Below are positions 6,015 through 6,562 of a stretch of DNA of 6,562 nt, piece after piece. The notes below the pieces were generated by a model that saw only the letters and a program-made list of their open reading frames with translations, made no database searches and had not been told where the DNA came from. The stretch's first letter is position 1. Each line of letters begins with the position of its first letter. This DNA is from Coxiellaceae bacterium (GTDB lineage Bacteria > Pseudomonadota > Gammaproteobacteria > GCA-013414725). The stretch is taken from the NCBI GenBank assembly GCA_013414725.1, contig CP058706.1, forward strand, positions 1,888,035 to 1,894,596. The letters are read 5' to 3'. A program made the position numbers and the translations under genes.

Positions 6015-6562
6015 ATGGGACTTGGTAATACTGCTGTATCATCATCTACAATTTCCAGATCTTTTCTTGCTACCACTGTACCTTGGTTTATATGTGCAGT
6101 CGGTGCTTTGTTCTATATCTATGAATACTTATTGCGAATTGCGCCTAGCGTAATGGCAACAGACATTATGCAAACTTTTCATATCAATGCTACACAATTT
6201 GGTAACCTGGTTGCATTCTATTATTACATTTACACACCGATGCAGTTAGTAGTCGGTATCTTAATGGACCGTTATGGGCCACGACGGTTGTTTACTGTTG
6301 CATGCTTGCTATGTGCGCTCGGTGCTTATATGTTTGCTGCCTCAGACAATTTCATGGTCGCTGCTACTGGACGTTTTTTAATTGGATTTGGCTCTGCATT
6401 TGGTTTTGTTGGCGTATTAAAATTAGCAACTATTTGGTTGCCGCCAGACCGTTTTGCGCTTGTGTCAGGTCTTAGCATGGCATTAGGCCAAGTTGGTGCA
6501 ATCATGGGAAATTTGTTATTGACATCCATGGTAACTAACATTGGTTGGCGTCCTACCATGCA
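6015..6562 (+). CDS. Major facilitator superfamily transporter, N-terminal part (3' end outside window)
   Basis: The frame is open to the window edge, giving 182 residues of an inner-membrane secondary transporter. Visible are TM1 (about 22-42, VPWFICAVGALFYIYEYLLR), a periplasmic loop with IAPSVMATDIM, TM2 (about 62-83), the MFS motif A loop GILMDRYGPRR (81-91) between TM2 and TM3, TM3 (about 92-109), TM4 with GRFLIGFGSAFGFVGV (119-134), and TM5 with LSMALGQVGAIMGN (153-166). That covers roughly the first five of 12 expected helices. Substrate cannot be assigned. The YEYLLRIAPSVM style resembles MFS proteins common in Legionella and Coxiella, from memory. The start is uncertain: ATG 6015 is the first in-frame ATG but has a poor ribosome site. 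TTG 5976 is in frame, 3 bases after GGGAG, and ATG 5980 would need a one-base repair. Expression is probably from the promoter at 5844-5872. Confidence 0.88.
   Translation, partial: MGLGNTAVSSSTISRSFLATTVPWFICAVGALFYIYEYLLRIAPSVMATDIMQTFHINATQFGNLVAFYYYIYTPMQLVVGILMDRYGPRRLFTVACLLCALGAYMFAASDNFMVAATGRFLIGFGSAFGFVGVLKLATIWLPPDRFALVSGLSMALGQVGAIMGNLLLTSMVTNIGWRPTM

Overview
The window is AT-rich chromosomal DNA from a gammaproteobacterium. RecJ, DusA and a four-cysteine L31 are all of proteobacterial type. The MFS transporter N-terminus (YEYLLRIAPSVM) and a very large TPR/coiled-coil protein of eukaryotic-like style suggest a host-associated lineage such as Legionellales/Coxiellaceae. That placement is inference and was not tested by a search.

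Layout. (1) 1-1390, plus strand: the 3' end of recJ, then intact dusA one base later, probably one transcription unit. (2) 1401-1853, minus strand, convergent with dusA: a small secreted protein of unknown function with its own candidate promoter. (3) 1943-2267, minus strand: rpmE (ribosomal protein L31) with an extended -10 promoter and a 15-bp hairpin terminator. (4) 2319-5783, minus strand: one broken gene of about 3.46 kb. Joined across frames it would encode about 1,158 residues: N-terminal TPR repeats, a central coiled coil, an unrecognised C-terminal domain and a Pro/Asn/Gly/Gln-rich tail. (5) 5784-6014: intergenic DNA with a near-consensus plus-strand promoter and a structured leader. 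(6) 6015-6562, plus strand: the first 182 codons of an MFS transporter, cut by the window edge.

The main observation is how the large gene is broken. I count about 15 frame changes, each at or next to a run of identical bases. Most are repaired by adding one base, and I saw no in-frame stop in any repaired segment. A sixteenth event of the same kind separates the MFS frame from its best ribosome binding site and ATG at 5980. This could be fresh slippage decay, frames rescued by slippage, or homopolymer undercalling in the assembly. Intact runs of 6-7 bases in recJ, dusA and the secreted-protein gene argue against a uniform sequencing error, but do not exclude a locally poor stretch from about 2.4 to 6.0 kb.

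The intact genes are ordinary: DNA repair (RecJ), tRNA modification (DusA) and translation (L31). No RNA genes, insertion sequences, CRISPR arrays or attachment sites were seen.
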